DNA of 21,920 nt. Origin: Symsagittifera roscoffensis. Taxonomy: Eukaryota > Xenacoelomorpha > Acoela > Convolutidae. A program made the translations under genes and the position numbers. The stretch spans positions 1 through 21,920 of the forward strand of contig NW_026970690.1 of NCBI RefSeq assembly GCF_963678635.1, read 5' to 3'. The notes under the pieces were generated by a model. That model was not told the DNA's origin and made no database searches. It saw only the letters and a program-made list of their open reading frames with translations. Below are positions 19,597 through 21,920 of the stretch, piece after piece. The number at the start of each line of letters is the position of its first letter. Positions within the stretch are counted from its first letter, which is position 1.

Positions 19597-19732
19597 GTTT
19601 GTCTAAAAAGAGCGCGAAAAAAACTTTTCTTCTTTCGAATTCAAAAAAAAAACAATTTTACCGGCGATCTTAAATGCGGTACGACTGACCGCTCAAAAAA
19701 GTGCCCAGAAATTCAATTAATAAAAAAGCAAG

Positions 19733-19985
19733 AAAGTGCTTTGAAACTCAACTATAACAAGAAATCAATAATTCTTTCAAATTTTAACACAGCGCTTTTC
19801 TAAACTATTCTAAAAGAAACTCAATTAAATTATTTAATAGCAGAAGTTAGCACAATTTTAGTAAGAGCAAGTTTTGAAGCATTTATATAAAATATGAGAC
19901 AAACTTTTTTCATCAACAATTGGCATTTAAAGTTCAACCACAATCAACATAAACCAGGATTTCCTTACTGAATCATCACATCTCA
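19733..19985. repeat. Direct tandem repeat, 277-bp period, copy 1
   Basis: The copy begins AAAGTGCTTTGAAACTCAAC and ends near CCAGGATTTCC...GAATCATCACAT. The same series of blocks follows at 20010-20245 with moderate divergence. It lies upstream of the SET remnant and downstream of the BEN-like gene (both minus strand). Confidence 0.85.
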
Positions 19986-20009
19986 TCCAAATAGAAATGA
20001 GAAACCAAA

Positions 20010-20245
20010 AAAGTGCTTTGAAACTCAACTATAACAAGAAGTCAATAATTCTTCCAAATTTTAATCAAGCTCTTTTATAAACTACTCTGGGTGAATTTCA
20101 ATTAAAACATATGATAGCGCAATTTTAGAAAGCACAATTTTTGAAAAACTTATTTTATCTATAGGACAACTTTTTCATCGGCATTCAAAGTTCAATCACA
20201 ATCATCAAAAACCAGGACTTCCATACTTAATCATCGCATTTGGCC
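20010..20245. repeat. Direct tandem repeat, 277-bp period, copy 2
   Basis: This is the partner of 19733-19985. Its right end overlaps the last codons and stop of the BEN-like gene's terminal exon (20227 onward), so the duplicated unit appears to have included the 3' end of that exon. The corresponding codons survive in copy 1 as GATGATTCAG. Confidence 0.85.
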
Positions 20246-21843
20246 GGGGCTACAGATGAACTTTGACGGGCCAAGCAGTTCAAATCACGTCCTTTCTGGC
20301 TTACTATTTTCCTGCATGCCTTGTAAGCAACCAAGGGCGTAAGAGGGTACTTTTGTTGTACGGCGCCTAAATACAAACATTAGTTATTATTTTCCATATG
20401 AAAAGTCAACAAAGACGCTGTTCTTATCTGAGAGAGCAAACCTTTCTGAGTGAAAATTTTCTTCTGTTTTCCATCTTGGCAAAAAATAATGTTAGAGTGA
20501 TTTTATCTCATAATGGCTGTTAGTTTACAGTTTATTATAAAGAAGACTAACTTTTAAAATCATAATGGCTGTTAATTTACAGTTTATTATAAAGAAGACT
20601 AACTTTTAACATTTATTTCTTCAGAATTGGGATTCCTTGAAGTTTGGGATACCTTCATTGGAGACAACAAAGTATCCATTAATTCATCTGTCATCAATCT
20701 CCTTGCCAGCTGGAGTGCAAATTTGCTCGGCTGCTTTCCCGCCGAAATCTCCATAACGTCTTCCCCGTTGTGCCAGACTGGAGTTACTGATATACTCCAT
20801 TTCGGGTTGTCGTCTACACTTTGAAAATCTTCGCGCTCAAAGTTAAGTAACTCCTTTACTTCCTCTCTTTAAAGTGCAGCTCAAAGATCTGAGAAGTATG
20901 AAATTTTGGTTTCATAAAACTATCACAAAATCAAGTTAGGCCCTTGGCTGACCATGTCTTCAAAACATTTCCATTACATAGCCTAAATCGAAGTTTTTGA
21001 ACAAGTTGTAGATTCTCAAGATTACTACCTTCAAATTATAAAGACATACTTTATACCTTGGTAGAAGAAGAACTGGTATTTTCATCCTAAAGGGTTGCGC
21101 GGATTGTTTCGGTTTGCAAGCAATCACTTATCTTTACCTGTATTTTCAATTGACTTCGCTGGTTGAATATTTTCTTCTTGGCTTTCTCGCGTGCTATTTC
21201 CAGGGCACTTCTCATTTGGGCCATCCTTATGTTATGTCCCTTCAGGAAGACAGACGACTTTGCTCCTTTATCTGGGCACTGTTGGTTAGCAACGAGAGGG
21301 AAATGCGAATTGGCTGTGTCAAATCCGGCATCGGCGGCAACTGCGACTCCTTTCGAAAAAAACGCAAGCAATAAAAACAAAGCTTTTTACTTCCAAACTC
21401 GATACTAAAATTAACTATTTCTATCTTTGACTTGGGAGGTTACAACCCAATTTTACTACAAGAAGTCCATACCAAGAGAATCCCCATTCAATATATCACT
21501 AAAAAATTAATTGCACCTAAGTTAAGGCTTCCTGTTGATAACCTTTGGTATTTGGCAAGTCTACTGTGTATTCCGACAGTGTTGGGCTCAGATCCTCGCG
21601 CACTGTTGCGTTAGGGAGAGATAGATTCGCTGTCGAAGACCTTGCTTGTAAGTTCCATTGAGTGGCGCCTTCTCCGCCATGTTTGATTGGCGCGTGTTCA
21701 TCTGTGACGGTATTCTGTGACTTGCTCAGAAAATTAAAATTGTCATTGACCAAACGCTTCTTTTCTGATTTCAATTATTTTGGACAGATTTGACTAGGTT
21801 TTCTTCCTCTTTCTTACTCTGCTAAATAGACAGATTCAGCCAT
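20227..21843 (-). CDS. Multi-exon gene resembling BEN-domain proteins, possibly decayed
   Basis: BEN domains bind DNA or protein in chromatin repressors and in some transposons and DNA viruses. Four coding-like blocks are seen. 21774-21517: open for 85 codons (EHAPIKHGGEGATQWN). 21349-21138: MRSALEIAREKAKKKIFNQR, ending at a good donor CAG/GTAAAG. 20865-20599: EVKELLNFEREDFQSVDDN, VTPVWHNGEDVMEISAGK and PSKFALQLARRLMTDEL, ending TAG. 20366-20227: after TATTTAG, VQQKYPLTPLVAYKACRKIV and a TAA. The KFA..LAR.L...EL block followed by a PL.P...A...+V block matches the general layout of a BEN domain. A 33-base piece (20474-20442, ENRRKFSLRK) may link them. Two ATGs with good context (21841-21843, then a 53-base intron with GTAAGA; and 21678-21680) do not lead in phase into the next block, so the start is unsettled. 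Confidence 0.45.
20508..20610. repeat. 52-bp tandem duplication
   Basis: The unit beginning TCATAATGGCTGTTAGTTTA is present at 20508-20559 and again at 20560-20610, with essentially one substitution (TTAGTTT/TTAATTT). It is the youngest-looking duplication in the window. Copy 2 includes the end of the BEN-like exon (TAG at 20599-20601 on the minus strand). Confidence 0.95.
21765..21817 (-). other. Candidate 53-base intron near the 5' end of the BEN-like gene
   Basis: On the minus strand an ATG at 21841-21843 (AGACATGGCTG) is followed after eight codons by AGA/GTAAGA, and an acceptor AAATCAG/AAAAG lies 53 bases on. The length fits the other short introns here, but splicing gives a phase that stops soon after, so either the intron or the ATG is wrong. 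Confidence 0.3.
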
Positions 21844-21920
21844 GTCTATTTCTCTTTTTTGCCCTCTGCAGAGCTATCGAACACTCAATAACTCTCCTCC
21901 AATGTTTAAATTAGTGTTTT

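Noticed and set aside
1-21920. Reassigned stop codons (TAA/TAG read as Gln, as in ciliates)
   Set aside because: Many coding-like frames run through TAA or TAG where Gln would fit. But between duplicated copies the same sites are Glu/TAG, Tyr/TAG, Lys/TAA, Lys/TAG and Gly/TGA, TGA interrupts frames as well, and the transposase and SET relics also carry frameshifts. Ordinary decay explains this better.

Overview
The window looks like AT-rich nuclear DNA from a eukaryote, most likely an invertebrate animal. No long open reading frames occur on either strand. Short spliceosomal introns of about 50-100 bases can be placed, with GT...AG borders shared by two duplicated copies. The protein families I can recognise (a CACTA/EnSpm-type transposase, a SET domain, a tentative BEN-like domain) are widespread in animal genomes. 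I see no bacterial operon structure, ribosome binding sites, CRISPR array or rRNA. Almost every coding signal is broken by stops and small frameshifts, so the region reads as a graveyard of decayed genes and transposons. I cannot name the species.

Layout. Bases 1-1392 hold plus-strand coding-like fragments of unknown function. Bases 1393-8731 are two copies of a 3.65-kb direct tandem repeat. Each copy carries, on the minus strand, the 3' exons of a gene I do not recognise, a short ORF with a hydrophobic N-terminus, and about 1.8 kb of AT-rich non-coding DNA containing a 100-bp TTAA-bounded palindromic element. Bases 8835-11141 are a second, independent tandem duplication (unit 1.165 kb). It carries the 5' exons of the same minus-strand gene: a splice junction links copy A to the 3' exons in copy 2 of the large repeat, while copy B is an orphan whose start codon is lost.

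Bases 11142-16938 have no recognisable gene. They are built from several diverged direct repeats and one fold-back element (15554-15971) whose arms are made of a GCTCAAAAACC-like motif. Bases 16939-18890 (minus) hold a decayed CACTA/EnSpm-like transposase. Directly upstream on the same strand, bases 18965-19596 hold a decayed SET-domain protein closest to the SUV4-20/KMT5 type. Bases 19733-20245 and 20508-20610 are further small tandem rep­eats. Bases 20227-21843 (minus) hold exons of a gene that resembles BEN-domain proteins.

What ties the window together is local direct duplication at many scales (15 bp, 52 bp, about 260, 277, 330, 398, 910, 1165 and 3650 bp) acting on sequence that was already, or has since become, non-functional. 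The most biologically interesting point is the SET domain lying immediately upstream of, and co-oriented with, the CACTA-like transposase, which could be two dead neighbours or one composite mobile element.
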